Part shown: positions 10,254 to 19,520 of the stretch, one piece after another
Position numbering within the stretch: the stretch's first letter is position 1
How the letters are laid out: each line of letters opens with the position of its first letter
Source of the DNA: Serratia sp. AKBS12
GTDB taxonomy: Bacteria; Pseudomonadota; Gammaproteobacteria; Enterobacterales; Enterobacteriaceae
Direction of reading: 5' to 3'
Length of the DNA: 64,000 nt
NCBI RefSeq assembly: GCF_024793895.1
Contig: NZ_JANUSB010000009.1
Coordinates: forward strand, 62,001 to 126,000
The notes under the pieces: model-generated
Told to the model about the DNA's origin: nothing
The model's database searches: none
The model's input: the letters and a program-made list of their open reading frames with translations, nothing else
Made by a program: the position numbers and the translations under genes

Positions 10254-11307
10254 AGCTCAGTTGGCTGCCGTTCCACACCTCGCCCAGGTTAATAACATGT
10301 TGGTTATTATAAGCGGCGCTGGCATTGATATTTTTTAATGGACTCCACAGGTTGTTCCAGGGAATAAACAGCGTGGCTTTTGGATAGAGCTGTAAAATGG
10401 TTGCGATCAGTTTGCCATAGTCAAACTGGCCGTTGGTAGTGGCCGGGCCCACTTCAGCAAATGAAAACGGCTTATTCAAGCTGAGCATTTCCTGATAACC
10501 TGCAATATGTTCCGGGGTGTCGGAGTACATGTCCAAACCGGTAATATCCACGCAGTCATCGCCCGGATAATAATCCGTTTTATAATCGCGGTTGGCGTCT
10601 GGCGAAAAGATCCACAGGAGATTGTTCAGGCCTTTATGGTTGGTAAAATAGCTGAACATATCCCGATAAAGCCGCTGATATAATCCAATACGCACCCGGT
10701 CATTACTGTTCTGACCCGAGGCGCCCCACCAGAACCATTCACCGTTCATCTCATGCAGCGGGCGGTAAAGTACGGTGATACCCAACGCATTTAACTGCTG
10801 CAACCCCTGCGCGACCTTGTCCAGCATCGCCAGCCAGCGTTGGCGCGCAGGGCTGCCCGCGAGCAGGATTTGTGAAAATTGGTCATTGCTGATTGGGTGT
10901 TTCAACGCACCTTCACCGGTGCCTGGGTTATTGCCGGCGAACACCGGGTTTGGCAGGTGGTGGCTGATGGCCACCAGACCGCCTTTCTTCCAATGGTCGA
11001 TGAGCGTGCCATTGCAGCTAAAATCAATCAGACTGGCTTCATCACCTGGGGGGCAAATATCCCAGCCACGAGCATAATCGGCGGCATAGATTGCCGGAAA
11101 CTTGCCGGTCAGGGTATGAATGTCATTGCCCTGCTGGAGAGAAAACGCATCTTCGCCGCCAATATTGCTGTAGCCGCCGAACGCGCCGGAAATAAGCTTT
11201 TTCCCGCTGCGGGTTGGCAGTTCGGTGAGCCATTGATAAATTTGCTGCGCGGTATTATCTGCCGACGAATTTGCTGTGGTGATAGCAATGTTTGTGATAT
11301 TCGCCAT
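10252..11307 (-). CDS. Glycoside hydrolase family 26 protein, probable endo-beta-mannanase
   Basis: 351 residues of a single GH26 TIM barrel. The expected clan GH-A acid/base glutamate is E186 in YRPLHEMNGEWFWWG and the nucleophile is E285 in FSFAEVGPA; SHHLPNP near residue 115 and DMYSD near residue 259 are also family-typical. GH26 enzymes mostly cut beta-1,4-mannan, though some act on other beta-linked glucans. The N-terminus (MANITNIAITTANSSADN) has no signal peptide, lipobox or transmembrane stretch, which is odd for a polysaccharide hydrolase. There is no carbohydrate-binding module and no neighbouring sugar transporter. The base composition looks more AT-rich than adjacent hemB, consistent with acquisition. 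Confidence 0.85.
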   Translation of the reverse strand: MANITNIAITTANSSADNTAQQIYQWLTELPTRSGKKLISGAFGGYSNIGGEDAFSLQQGNDIHTLTGKFPAIYAADYARGWDICPPGDEASLIDFSCNGTLIDHWKKGGLVAISHHLPNPVFAGNNPGTGEGALKHPISNDQFSQILLAGSPARQRWLAMLDKVAQGLQQLNALGITVLYRPLHEMNGEWFWWGASGQNSNDRVRIGLYQRLYRDMFSYFTNHKGLNNLLWIFSPDANRDYKTDYYPGDDCVDITGLDMYSDTPEHIAGYQEMLSLNKPFSFAEVGPATTNGQFDYGKLIATILQLYPKATLFIPWNNLWSPLKNINASAAYNNQHVINLGEVWNGSQLS

Positions 11308-11446
11308 ATTGATTTCCTCGTTTAGTCATTGTCGATTTATTGCCGGCATGGAGCATCGCGGCAAGCAGAATTTAACAGTGAATAAAAACGAAGAAAGAAA
11401 GGCCGGTTGTGGAAATCATGGCACAAAAAAAGCTGCCTCGTTGAAA

Positions 11447-11476
11447 CAGCAAAAAGCCCCGCAGGGCTTTTTGCTG
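11447..11476 (-). terminator. Terminator downstream of the SDR gene
   Basis: A near-perfect 13-bp stem, CAGCAAAAAGCCC (11447-11459) with GGGCTTTTTGCTG (11464-11476). It lies just after the minus-strand gene ending at 11483. The T-rich arm allows function in both directions. Confidence 0.85.
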
Positions 11477-11482
11477 TGGGAA

Positions 11483-12232
11483 TCAGGCGGAAAAACCGCC
11501 GTCAATGCTCAGACTAGCGCCGGTGATGTACCCGGCTTCCGGCCCTGCCAGATAGGCGACAAAACTGGCAATTTCGTTATCTTTGCCGTAACGGCCGATA
11601 GCCATCATGGCTTTCAACTGTTCGGCGAATTCGCCGCTGTCGGGATTCATGTCGGTATCCACAGGGCCTGGCTGCACGTTGTTGACGGTAATGCCGCGTG
11701 GGCCAAGATCGCGCGCCATGCCCTTGGTCAAACCGACCAGCGCAGACTTGCTCATGGCATACACCGCACCGCCAGCAAACGGCATGCGTTCGGCGTTGGT
11801 ACTGCCAATGTTGATGATGCGGCCGTGGTCATTCATGTGGCGTGCCGCTTCCTGGCTGGCAATAAAGACGCTGCGGACGTTAACCGCCAGCGTACGATCC
11901 AGATCCTCCAGCGGCAGTTCTTCGGTGCTGCCAAGTGCCAGGACGCCGGCGTTGTTCACCAGAATATCCAGTTTGCCAAAGTGATTTACCGCCTGACGAA
12001 TCGCCTGTTGCAGAGCGGCAGCATCGGCGCTGTCGGCCTGAATGGCCAGAGCCTTGCCGCCTGCGGCGGTAATCTCGCTGACGATGGTATCGGCCTTGTC
12101 GGCTGATGCGACATAGGTTAACGCCACGGTAGCGCCTTCGCGCGCCAGGCGTTTGGCCACTGCCGCGCCGATGCCGCGAGAACCACCTTGAACAAAAGCG
12201 ACTTTACCTGATAGTGAAAGCATTGCTGACAT
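11483..12232 (-). CDS. SDR family NAD(P)-dependent oxidoreductase
   Basis: 249 residues from ATG 12232, which has GGAG eight bases upstream; an in-frame extension to 12298 lacks coding character. A Rossmann fold is clear: GGSRGIG at residues 13-19 (the usual leading threonine is glutamine here), the NNAG motif, and the catalytic Ser...YxxxK with YAMSK. The C-terminal GASLSIDGGFSA is typical of 3-oxoacyl-ACP-reductase-like SDRs. The substrate cannot be read from sequence. A LysR regulator is divergently transcribed 130 bp away and is its likely controller. Confidence 0.9.
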   Translation of the reverse strand: MSAMLSLSGKVAFVQGGSRGIGAAVAKRLAREGATVALTYVASADKADTIVSEITAAGGKALAIQADSADAAALQQAIRQAVNHFGKLDILVNNAGVLALGSTEELPLEDLDRTLAVNVRSVFIASQEAARHMNDHGRIINIGSTNAERMPFAGGAVYAMSKSALVGLTKGMARDLGPRGITVNNVQPGPVDTDMNPDSGEFAEQLKAMMAIGRYGKDNEIASFVAYLAGPEAGYITGASLSIDGGFSA

Positions 12233-12361
12233 GATGTATCTCCAATTGGCAAGGATGATGATGACCCTGTCAGTATCAGAGAAATCAGCGGGGGGCACTA
12301 GCCATAAAGAGCTACAATCAGTTTAAACCATTGGTTTGAAATCACGTTCGAAGGAAAACGC

Positions 12362-13285
12362 ATGTTGGGGCATCTTGAATGTTTTGTCAGCAGCGCCGAA
12401 CTGGGCAGTTTTTCTGCCGCCGGTCGTAAATTAGGCATCAGCCCGGCCGCGGTGGGGAAAAATATCACCAAACTCGAAGCGCTGGTTGGCGTGCGACTGT
12501 TCCAGCGCAATACGCGCAAATTGATCCTCACCGAAGAAGGGGAGCGTTTTCTGCAGGAGGTCAAAGGCGGTTTGCAGTCGATTCAATGCGCGTTGAAGGG
12601 ATTGAGCAGCAGTGGGGGCGTAGTGGCCGGTACGCTGAAGGTCAGCATGGGAACGGCCTTTGGCCTGCATTTCATACTGCCGATGCTACCGGAGTTCCTC
12701 GCCAGGTATCCGGCCATCGTGCCCGACTGGCATTTTGACAACCGTCAGGTGGATATCATCGGCGAGCAGTTTGACGCCGCGCTGGGCGGCGGCTTCGAAC
12801 TGGCACAGGGAATGATCGCTCGCGAACTGGCCCCGGCTCATGGCGTGCTGGTCGCTTCTGCCGACTATCTGCGGCAGCGGTCAGCGCTGCTTCAACCGGA
12901 GCAGTTGGTTGAGCATGCGGGCATCTTTATTCGCTCCCCGCAAACCGGGCGCATCAGAAACCTGCCGTTGCGCAACGCAGACAACGAACAGCGCCCGCCC
13001 GCCATGCAGATAGCCATGACGGTGAACGAGCCTGCGGCGGCGGCGCAAGCGGCGGAAATGGGCATGGGGATTGCGCTGATTGCCATGCCGAACGCCTTGC
13101 CCTACCTGGAAAGCGGCCGTCTGCTCAGGGTGTTGCCGGAATGGTATATCGATCGTGGCAGCGTAAACCTCTATTTTCCCAGTCTCAAATTTCTGCCGAC
13201 CAAAACCCGGGTGTTTGTCGATTACATCATCGAGCAGTTTCGTGCACAGAAGCTGGCGACACGATTTGATGCGCGCAGAAAATAA
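12362..13285 (+). CDS. LysR family transcriptional regulator
   Basis: 307 residues. The N-terminal winged HTH (residues 1-60; ECFVSSAELGSFSAAGRKLG, NTRKLILTEEGERFL) is followed by a periplasmic-binding-like effector domain of the CrgA/AaeR subgroup. The gene is divergent from the SDR gene, the usual arrangement for a LysR regulator and its target. Effector unknown. Confidence 0.92.
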   Translation: MLGHLECFVSSAELGSFSAAGRKLGISPAAVGKNITKLEALVGVRLFQRNTRKLILTEEGERFLQEVKGGLQSIQCALKGLSSSGGVVAGTLKVSMGTAFGLHFILPMLPEFLARYPAIVPDWHFDNRQVDIIGEQFDAALGGGFELAQGMIARELAPAHGVLVASADYLRQRSALLQPEQLVEHAGIFIRSPQTGRIRNLPLRNADNEQRPPAMQIAMTVNEPAAAAQAAEMGMGIALIAMPNALPYLESGRLLRVLPEWYIDRGSVNLYFPSLKFLPTKTRVFVDYIIEQFRAQKLATRFDARRK

Positions 13286-13365
13286 TGGCACCTGCCGGTA
13301 GCTACGCTGGCAGGGGCAGGGATTCGCCACTACCTTTAAACTAGGTGGAGTGGGGAGTAAAGACG

Positions 13366-13809
13366 ATGACGACAAATGCATTTATTGGCAGTTGGTCACT
13401 GGTGTCCTCGGTGTTCAAGAACGAAGACGGCGTGGTGAATCATCCGCTTGGCGAACGGGTTCTGGGGCGGATTAACTACGAAGCCAACGGCACCATGGCG
13501 GCACAGTTGTACAGCGCCGTGCGGCCGAAGTTTGCCTCGAACGATCCGGCGCAGGGCACGGACAGTGAACTGCGCACGGCATTTATCAACATGATCTGCT
13601 ATTACGGCCGTTATCAGATTGACGAGCCGGATCAGCGGGTGATCCATCAGGTTGAAGGTTGCTCGTTCCCCAACTGGATCGGCAGCCGGCAAGTGCGTTT
13701 TTATACCTTTAGCGGCGACAAACTGACGCTGCGTACCGTGCCGCTACAAATCGGCAACGGCGTGCAAATCGGTGAGCTGATATGGCAACGGATCGGGGAT
13801 GCTTCATGA
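13366..13809 (+). CDS. Lipocalin-like domain protein
   Basis: 147 residues from ATG 13366, preceded by GGGGAG; the GTG at 13345 is less likely. The N-terminal FIGSWSLVSSVFKNEDG and the pattern of short beta strands resemble the lipocalin_5 family of small cytosolic beta-barrel proteins of unknown ligand. No signal peptide. The stop overlaps the next gene's start (ATGA), so it is translationally coupled to the glutathione transferase, which hints at a shared role in handling hydrophobic or reactive small molecules. Confidence 0.75.
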   Translation: MTTNAFIGSWSLVSSVFKNEDGVVNHPLGERVLGRINYEANGTMAAQLYSAVRPKFASNDPAQGTDSELRTAFINMICYYGRYQIDEPDQRVIHQVEGCSFPNWIGSRQVRFYTFSGDKLTLRTVPLQIGNGVQIGELIWQRIGDAS

Positions 13810-14474
13810 TCATTGTTCACCATCTGAATAATTCCCGCTCTCAGCGTATTCTCTGGCTGTTGGAAGAGCTGGAGGTGCCCTACCAGGTACAACGTTATCA
13901 ACGTGATAGCGCCACCTTGCTGGCGCCTGCTGAACTCAAAAATATCCATCCGCTGGGCAAGTCGCCGGTGATTGTGGATGGTGACCTGACGCTGGCGGAA
14001 TCCGGCGCGATTATTGAATACCTGCAAGAGGCCTACGACGCTCAGGGGCAGTTCATGCCAACCGATTATCATGCGCGCCAGCAGTATCGTTACTGGCTGC
14101 ATTATGCAGAAGGTTCGTTGATGCCGCTGCTGGTGATGAAGCTGGTGTTTGGTCGGCTCGATCATCCGCCCATGCCGTGGCTGGTGCGGCCGGTCGCCGC
14201 TGCGATTGGCAAGGGGGTTCAGCGTGAGTATCTGGATAAACAGATTGCAACGCATCGTGATTATCTGGAACGGCATTTGGCGGCCAACGCCTGGTTTGTC
14301 GGCAATGATTTCAGCGCGGCGGATATTCAGATGAGTTTCCCGCTGGAAGCTTTGGCCGCGCGTTACCGGTTGGATAATTACCCCAAGCTGCGTGACTTTC
14401 TGCGGCGCATACAGGCGCGCCCGGCTTATCAACGGGCATTGGAGCAGGGCGGGCCCTATGACCTGCCGAGTTGA
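13806..14474 (+). CDS. Glutathione S-transferase family protein
   Basis: 222 residues beginning at ATG 13806 inside the ATGA overlap with the preceding gene. The N-terminal thioredoxin-like domain has HHLNNSRSQRILWLLEEL and, near residue 66, the glutathione-binding ESGAIIEYL. The C-terminal all-alpha domain contains NDFSAADIQMSFPLEA. The active residue is probably S9 or a neighbouring serine. The substrate is unknown. It may form an operon with the lipocalin-like gene upstream. Confidence 0.9.
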   Translation: MIIVHHLNNSRSQRILWLLEELEVPYQVQRYQRDSATLLAPAELKNIHPLGKSPVIVDGDLTLAESGAIIEYLQEAYDAQGQFMPTDYHARQQYRYWLHYAEGSLMPLLVMKLVFGRLDHPPMPWLVRPVAAAIGKGVQREYLDKQIATHRDYLERHLAANAWFVGNDFSAADIQMSFPLEALAARYRLDNYPKLRDFLRRIQARPAYQRALEQGGPYDLPS

Positions 14475-14519
14475 TAACCTGGGCTATACTCGATGAGTCA
14501 AGGTTCATGGAGATAGCCG

Positions 14520-14936
14520 ATGGCTACGCAAATCTTTGTTAATCTGCCGGTCAATGACCTGCCTGCGGCAATGACGTTTTTTGACCGGCTTGGTTTTACC
14601 TTCAATCAGCAATTTAGCGATGACACCGCTGCCTGCATGGTGGTGAGTGATACTATCTATGTGATGTTGCTGACACACGACAAATTCAAAATGTTTACCC
14701 CCAACCCAATCAGCGATGCCAGAAAGGCCAGCGAAGTGCTGCTCTGCCTGTCACAACCCAGTCGTGCCGCGGTGGACGAACTGGTGCGCAAGGCGGTAGC
14801 GGCCGGCGGTAATACCTATCATCAACCTCAGGATCACGGTTTTATGTACGGCCATGGTTTTCAGGATCTGGATGGCCACATCTGGGAGTTGATGTATATG
14901 GATCCGCAGGCCATGCAGCAACAGAGTCCTGCATAA
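14520..14936 (+). CDS. VOC family protein (glyoxalase/bleomycin resistance fold)
   Basis: 138 residues, made of two beta-alpha-beta-beta-beta modules. The N-terminal IFVNLPVNDLPAAMTFFDRLGF and C-terminal FQDLDGHIWELMYMD match the extradiol-dioxygenase-like VOC lactoylglutathione-lyase relatives; the GHIWE segment normally supplies a metal-binding glutamate. No substrate can be assigned. It starts at ATG 14520 after GGAGATAGCC. It is 45 bp downstream of the GST gene and may be cotranscribed. Confidence 0.88.
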   Translation: MATQIFVNLPVNDLPAAMTFFDRLGFTFNQQFSDDTAACMVVSDTIYVMLLTHDKFKMFTPNPISDARKASEVLLCLSQPSRAAVDELVRKAVAAGGNTYHQPQDHGFMYGHGFQDLDGHIWELMYMDPQAMQQQSPA

Positions 14937-15266
14937 GATCTTTCCAGCGACGAGCGGTTTACCGCCCGCTTATCTATGTGACAAAGGTCGCAGTTTCCGT
15001 AATGATGGTGTCGCACGCCTTTCGGCCGGTTTTGTTGCGATCTTTAGTTGATCACACGGCCTGGAAGGCGGGATAATCGTTTGCCTACACCAAAACATCA
15101 TAAATTCACCCGTACCGTGCAATGGGAGTTAATCGTTTGCCTTGAATTGCGGCGCCTATTGGCTGCGATTGGGATGGATAAATAAGCAAACGTGACGGAA
15201 ACGATTCCGTTGTTGCATTGCACGGACAGGTGAGCCGCTTTTTGCGAAAACACAGGGGACAGCAGC
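14937..15266 (+). promoter_or_regulatory. ghxP upstream region with three PurR-like half-sites
   Basis: No gene. TAATCGTTTGCCT occurs twice, at 15074-15086 and 15130-15142, and the inverse AGCAAACGT at 15185-15193. The shared GCAAACG/CGTTTGC is the conserved half of the PurR operator (ACGCAAACGTTTTCGT); the second halves are poor matches. PurR control would suit a hypoxanthine/guanine permease. Confidence 0.45.
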
Positions 15267-16628
15267 ATGTCGGATTCTCAAGCAAACAACGCCGTTAAAT
15301 CAAAAGGCGGGCTTGACGGGTATTTCAAGATTTCAGCGCGTGGCAGCAATGTGCGTCAGGAAGTGGTGGCCGGTCTGACGACCTTCCTGGCCATGGTCTA
15401 TTCGGTGATCGTCGTGCCGAGCATGCTGGGCAAGGCCGGTTTCCCACCCACTGCGGTATTTGTCGCGACCTGTCTGGTGGCCGGCCTGGGGTCGTTGCTG
15501 ATGGGGCTGTGGGCCAACTTGCCGATGGCGATTGGCTGTGCGATTTCACTGACCGCCTTCACCGCATTCAGCCTGGTGCTGGGCCAGCATATCAGCATTC
15601 CGGTTGCTTTGGGGGCGGTGTTCCTGATGGGCGTATTGTTTACCGTGATTTCGGTTACCGGTATCCGCTCCTGGATCTTGCGCAATTTGCCGATGGGCGT
15701 GGCGCACGGCACCGGTATCGGTATCGGCCTGTTCCTGCTGCTGATTGCCGCCAACGGCGTTGGTCTGGTGGTGAAGAACCCTCTGGACGGGTTGCCGGTA
15801 GCGCTGGGCGCCTTTACCTCGTTTCCGGTGGTGATGACGCTGCTCGGTCTGGCGGTGATTTTCGGCCTGGAAAAGCTGCGAGTGCCGGGTGGCATTCTGT
15901 TGGTGATCATCGCTATTTCGGTGATTGGCCTGATTTTTGATCCGGCGGTGACGTACCAGGGGCTGTTCGCGATGCCAAGCCTGGCTGACGAAAATGGCAA
16001 CTCGTTGATTTTCAGCCTGGATATTATGGGGGCGTTGCAGCCTGTGGTACTGCCAAGCGTGCTGGCGTTGGTAATGACCGCGGTGTTTGACGCCACCGGG
16101 ACCATTCGCGCAGTGGCCGGGCAAGCCAACCTGCTGGACAAGGACGGCCAGATCATCAGCGGAGGCAAAGCATTAACCTCCGATTCGGTGAGCAGCATTT
16201 TCTCCGGTCTGGTCGGCGCTGCGCCAGCTGCGGTCTACATCGAGTCGGCTGCGGGCACCGCCGCCGGTGGCAAGACCGGCCTGACGGCTACCGTGGTCGG
16301 TTTGCTGTTTCTGCTGATCCTGTTCCTGTCGCCGTTGTCGTACCTGGTTCCGGTATATGCGACCGCGCCAGCGCTGATGTACGTTGGCCTGCTGATGCTA
16401 AGCAACGTGACCAAACTGGATTTCAACGACTTTGTCGATGCGATGTCCGGCCTGCTGTGCGCGGTGTTTATCGTACTGACCTGCAACATCGTTACCGGCA
16501 TCATGTTGGGCTTTAGCGCGCTGGTGATTGGCCGTATCTTCTCCGGTGAATGGCGCAAGCTGAACATCGGCACCGTGCTGATTGCCGTTGCGCTGGTTGC
16601 CTTCTATGCGGGCGGCTGGGCTATCTAA
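15267..16628 (+). CDS. ghxP: Guanine/hypoxanthine permease GhxP (NCS2 family)
   Basis: 453 residues with about 13 hydrophobic segments. It matches E. coli GhxP (YjcD) along its length: [20 protein letters not shown] near residue 30, [35 protein letters not shown] near residue 270, and [15 protein letters not shown] near residue 330. It is a proton-coupled purine transporter of the AzgA/NCS2-2 branch in the inner membrane. Putative PurR half-sites lie upstream. The ghxP-yjcE order is as in E. coli. Confidence 0.95.
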   Translation: MSDSQANNAVKSKGGLDGYFKISARGSNVRQEVVAGLTTFLAMVYSVIVVPSMLGKAGFPPTAVFVATCLVAGLGSLLMGLWANLPMAIGCAISLTAFTAFSLVLGQHISIPVALGAVFLMGVLFTVISVTGIRSWILRNLPMGVAHGTGIGIGLFLLLIAANGVGLVVKNPLDGLPVALGAFTSFPVVMTLLGLAVIFGLEKLRVPGGILLVIIAISVIGLIFDPAVTYQGLFAMPSLADENGNSLIFSLDIMGALQPVVLPSVLALVMTAVFDATGTIRAVAGQANLLDKDGQIISGGKALTSDSVSSIFSGLVGAAPAAVYIESAAGTAAGGKTGLTATVVGLLFLLILFLSPLSYLVPVYATAPALMYVGLLMLSNVTKLDFNDFVDAMSGLLCAVFIVLTCNIVTGIMLGFSALVIGRIFSGEWRKLNIGTVLIAVALVAFYAGGWAI

Positions 16629-16641
16629 GCGTTGTTTCTAG

Positions 16642-16670
16642 CGGGGACGCCATCGCTGCGTCCCCGTTTC
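16642..16670 (+). terminator. Terminator after ghxP
   Basis: CGGGGACGC (16642-16650) pairs with GCGTCCCCG (16658-16666), followed by a short TTTC. Confidence 0.7.
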
Positions 16671-16817
16671 ATCGACTCCATTCAGATAAGTCTCCTTCTT
16701 TATTTCGCCGTTTTTGAAAGGCACAACAAGCTTTCATCGCCATAAAAAAGTGTTCTACTATCACAGATACTCTGGCAACGAGCCTTTGTGGTCTGAACCG
16801 TAGAGTCTAAGGAAAGC

Positions 16818-18467
16818 ATGGAAATCTTTTTTACTATTCTTATTTTGATCCTGGTGGTTTCACTGTCTGGGGTGGTGACACGAATGTTGCCGTTCCAGGT
16901 GCCGTTACCGTTAATGCAAATTGCCATCGGGGCGATGTTGGCCTGGCCGCATTTCGGACTGCACGTTGATTTTGATCCTGAACTGTTTTTAGTGCTGTTC
17001 ATCCCGCCGCTGCTGTTTGCTGACGGTTGGAAAACCCCAACGCGCGAATTTATTCATCACGGTCGCGAAATCCTTGGGCTGGCACTGGTGCTGGTGTTGA
17101 TCACCGTGGTCGGGGTCGGTTATCTGATCTATCTGATGGTGCCGGGCATTCCGCTGGTGGCGGCATTTGCGCTGGCGGCGGTGCTGTCGCCAACCGATGC
17201 GGTTGCACTGGGTGGCATCGTCGGCAAGGGGCGCATTCCCAAATCCATTATGGGGGTGCTGGAAGGCGAAGCGTTGATGAACGACGCGTCCGGTCTGGTA
17301 TCACTTAAATTCGCCATTGCGGTAGCGATGGGAACCATGGTGTTTACCGTCGGCGGTGCGACGCTGGAATTCCTCAAAGTGGCGATAGGTGGTCTGCTGG
17401 CGGGGGTGGCGGTGACCTGGCTGTACAGTAAGTCGCTGCGCATCATGAGTCGCTGGAGCGGTGACGACCCGGCGACGCAAATCGTCTTGCTGCTGCTACT
17501 GCCGTTCGCCTCTTACCTGATTGCCGAACACATCGGGGTTTCCGGCATTCTGGCGGCGGTAGCGGCCGGCATGACCATCAGCCAGTCTGGTGTGATCCGT
17601 AATGCGCCGCTGGCCATGCGACTGCGCGCCAACAGCGTCTGGGCGATGCTGGAATTTGTCTTCAATGGCATGGTGTTCATCATGTTGGGACTGCAACTGC
17701 CGGGGATTTTGGAAACCTCTATCCTGCAGGCCGAGCTGGATCCTACCATTGAAACCTGGTACCTGTTCGCCGACGTGGCGATTATTTATGCCGCGCTGCT
17801 GATCCTGCGTTTTACCTGGTTGTGGTTGATGAAAGGCGCCAGCAAACGCTTCCTGAAAAAACGCCCGTTGCTGTTTGGCGATTACACCACGCGTGAGCTG
17901 TGGGTGGCCTCGTTTGCTGGGGTTCGAGGGGCGATTACGCTGGCCGGTGTGTTGTCGATCCCGCTGTTGTTGAGCGATGGCAGCGCGTTTCCGGCGCGTT
18001 ACCAACTGGTGTTTATCGCCGCCGGTGTGATCCTGCTGTCATTGCTGGTTGGGGTGCTGGCTTTGCCGTTGTTGCTACGTGGCGTGCAGGTCGCGGACAA
18101 AAGCGCCAGCAAAAGCGAGGAGCGCATGGCAATTGCCATGGCGGCGGAAGTGGCGATCGAAAGCATTAACAAAATGGAAGAGCGCCTGGCGGCAGACACC
18201 GAAGAGAATCTCGATCCGCAGGTGCTGAAGGAAATCAGCTCGCGGGTGGTGGGCACGCTGCGGCGGCGTATCGCCAGTGAAGACGATATCGAAAACGCGC
18301 TGGAGCTGGAAAACCTGGAACGGCGCTTCCGCCTGACGGCATTGCGCGCCGAACGCGGGGAGTTGTATCACCTGCGCGCCACGCAAAAAATCAGTAACGA
18401 GACGCTGCAAAAACTGCTGCATGACCTCGACCTGCTGGAAGCGTTGCTGGTAGAACGCGAAGGATAA
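16818..18467 (+). CDS. yjcE: Na+/H+ antiporter YjcE (CPA1 family)
   Basis: 549 residues. About 12 transmembrane helices fill the first 420 residues, with the CPA1 signatures SPTDAVALGGIVG and the ion-binding GEALMNDASGLV. A hydrophilic, charged, helical tail of about 130 residues follows. E. coli YjcE has the same length and layout. It exchanges monovalent cations for protons across the inner membrane; the precise ion is not settled by sequence. Confidence 0.93.
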   Translation: MEIFFTILILILVVSLSGVVTRMLPFQVPLPLMQIAIGAMLAWPHFGLHVDFDPELFLVLFIPPLLFADGWKTPTREFIHHGREILGLALVLVLITVVGVGYLIYLMVPGIPLVAAFALAAVLSPTDAVALGGIVGKGRIPKSIMGVLEGEALMNDASGLVSLKFAIAVAMGTMVFTVGGATLEFLKVAIGGLLAGVAVTWLYSKSLRIMSRWSGDDPATQIVLLLLLPFASYLIAEHIGVSGILAAVAAGMTISQSGVIRNAPLAMRLRANSVWAMLEFVFNGMVFIMLGLQLPGILETSILQAELDPTIETWYLFADVAIIYAALLILRFTWLWLMKGASKRFLKKRPLLFGDYTTRELWVASFAGVRGAITLAGVLSIPLLLSDGSAFPARYQLVFIAAGVILLSLLVGVLALPLLLRGVQVADKSASKSEERMAIAMAAEVAIESINKMEERLAADTEENLDPQVLKEISSRVVGTLRRRIASEDDIENALELENLERRFRLTALRAERGELYHLRATQKISNETLQKLLHDLDLLEALLVEREG

Positions 18468-18473
18468 TGCCAC

Positions 18474-18493
18474 AGGGCCGCGTTTGCGGCCCT
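18474..18493. terminator. Bidirectional terminator between yjcE and the LysR gene
   Basis: Perfect stem AGGGCCGC (18474-18481) / GCGGCCCT (18486-18493) with a GTTT loop, in the 28-bp gap between convergent genes. T-tracts are weak on both sides. Confidence 0.7.
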
Positions 18494-18495
18494 GA

Positions 18496-19383
18496 TTATT
18501 TCGGCGTAGGCCAGAAGTCACGACAGCAGGCAATCCAGGCTTGCGCGCTATGGGATAGGTAGCTGCCCTGGCGCCAGATCAGGCCGACCTTCCATTCCAT
18601 CACCGGCTCCAGCGGCAGCCAGATCAGGTTGCTTTTATCCAGCCACTGGCACACCGGTTCCGGCAGCATGGCGATCCCGACCCCAGCCTGCACCATCGAA
18701 GCCAGAAAATCCCACTGCCCGCTGCGTACCGCGATTTTGGGGGCGATCTCGGCCTGGCGGAAAGCCGTCATCAGCATTTTGTACAGCGCGAAATCTTCGT
18801 TGTAAATCAGAATCGGCCAGTCAGCCAATTCGTCGATAGTCACGCTGGTGCGATTTTGCCAGTGGGCATTACGCGGGGCGACCACGCACATGGGATGGCG
18901 CAGCAGCGGCAGGAAGGTGAGCGGTTGTTCGACCTCGGGCGAATATACCGTCATGGCGAGATCCAGTTCTCCGGCCAGCACCGCCTGTTCGCCGGACAGT
19001 CCTCCCAGTTCGGAAATTTTCAGTTCGACGCCAGGATAGGTTTGGCGAAAGGTACGGATCAGTTCGGCTATCTGTCGGCCCACCATCGGTGGTATGCCCA
19101 ACCGCAACACCCCTTTGCGTACCGAGCCGATGTCTTCCAGCTCTGCCTCAAGCTGGCGAAATTCATCCAGGATGGCGAGACCGCGCTGGTACACCGCCTG
19201 GCCGCTGTCGGTCAGGTGCAATTTCCGCCCCTCGCGGATCAGCAGCGTGCATTCCAGCTCATCTTCCAGATGGCGCAGCATTTTGCTGATGGTCGGCTGG
19301 GTGACAAACAGCTTTTCCGCTGCGCGGGTAAAACTTTGCTGACGCACCACTTCAACGAAGTAGCGCAGAGTGCGAACATCCAC
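18496..19383 (-). CDS. cidR: LysR family regulator, CidR-like
   Basis: 295 residues. The N-terminal HTH (MDVRTLRYFVEVVRQQSFTR; LFVTQPTISKMLRHLEDEL) is followed by the effector domain (GIPPMVGRQIAELIRTF). It is divergent from a cidA/cidB pair 137 bp away, the arrangement of CidR with its target operon in Bacillus and Staphylococcus, where it responds to acetate. The name rests mostly on this context. Confidence 0.78.
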   Translation of the reverse strand: MDVRTLRYFVEVVRQQSFTRAAEKLFVTQPTISKMLRHLEDELECTLLIREGRKLHLTDSGQAVYQRGLAILDEFRQLEAELEDIGSVRKGVLRLGIPPMVGRQIAELIRTFRQTYPGVELKISELGGLSGEQAVLAGELDLAMTVYSPEVEQPLTFLPLLRHPMCVVAPRNAHWQNRTSVTIDELADWPILIYNEDFALYKMLMTAFRQAEIAPKIAVRSGQWDFLASMVQAGVGIAMLPEPVCQWLDKSNLIWLPLEPVMEWKVGLIWRQGSYLSHSAQAWIACCRDFWPTPK

Positions 19384-19520
19384 AGTTCTTCTCCCGATGA
19401 GCCGTACCGGCGGTAAACTATTCCCTTACGGCATGATGTTGATAATTTTAATTCATTTCAGTAGATGTTTCTCGGCTGCGTATACTGAAACTCGGAATTT
19501 TTTGCTCGAGGTTAGTTGCC

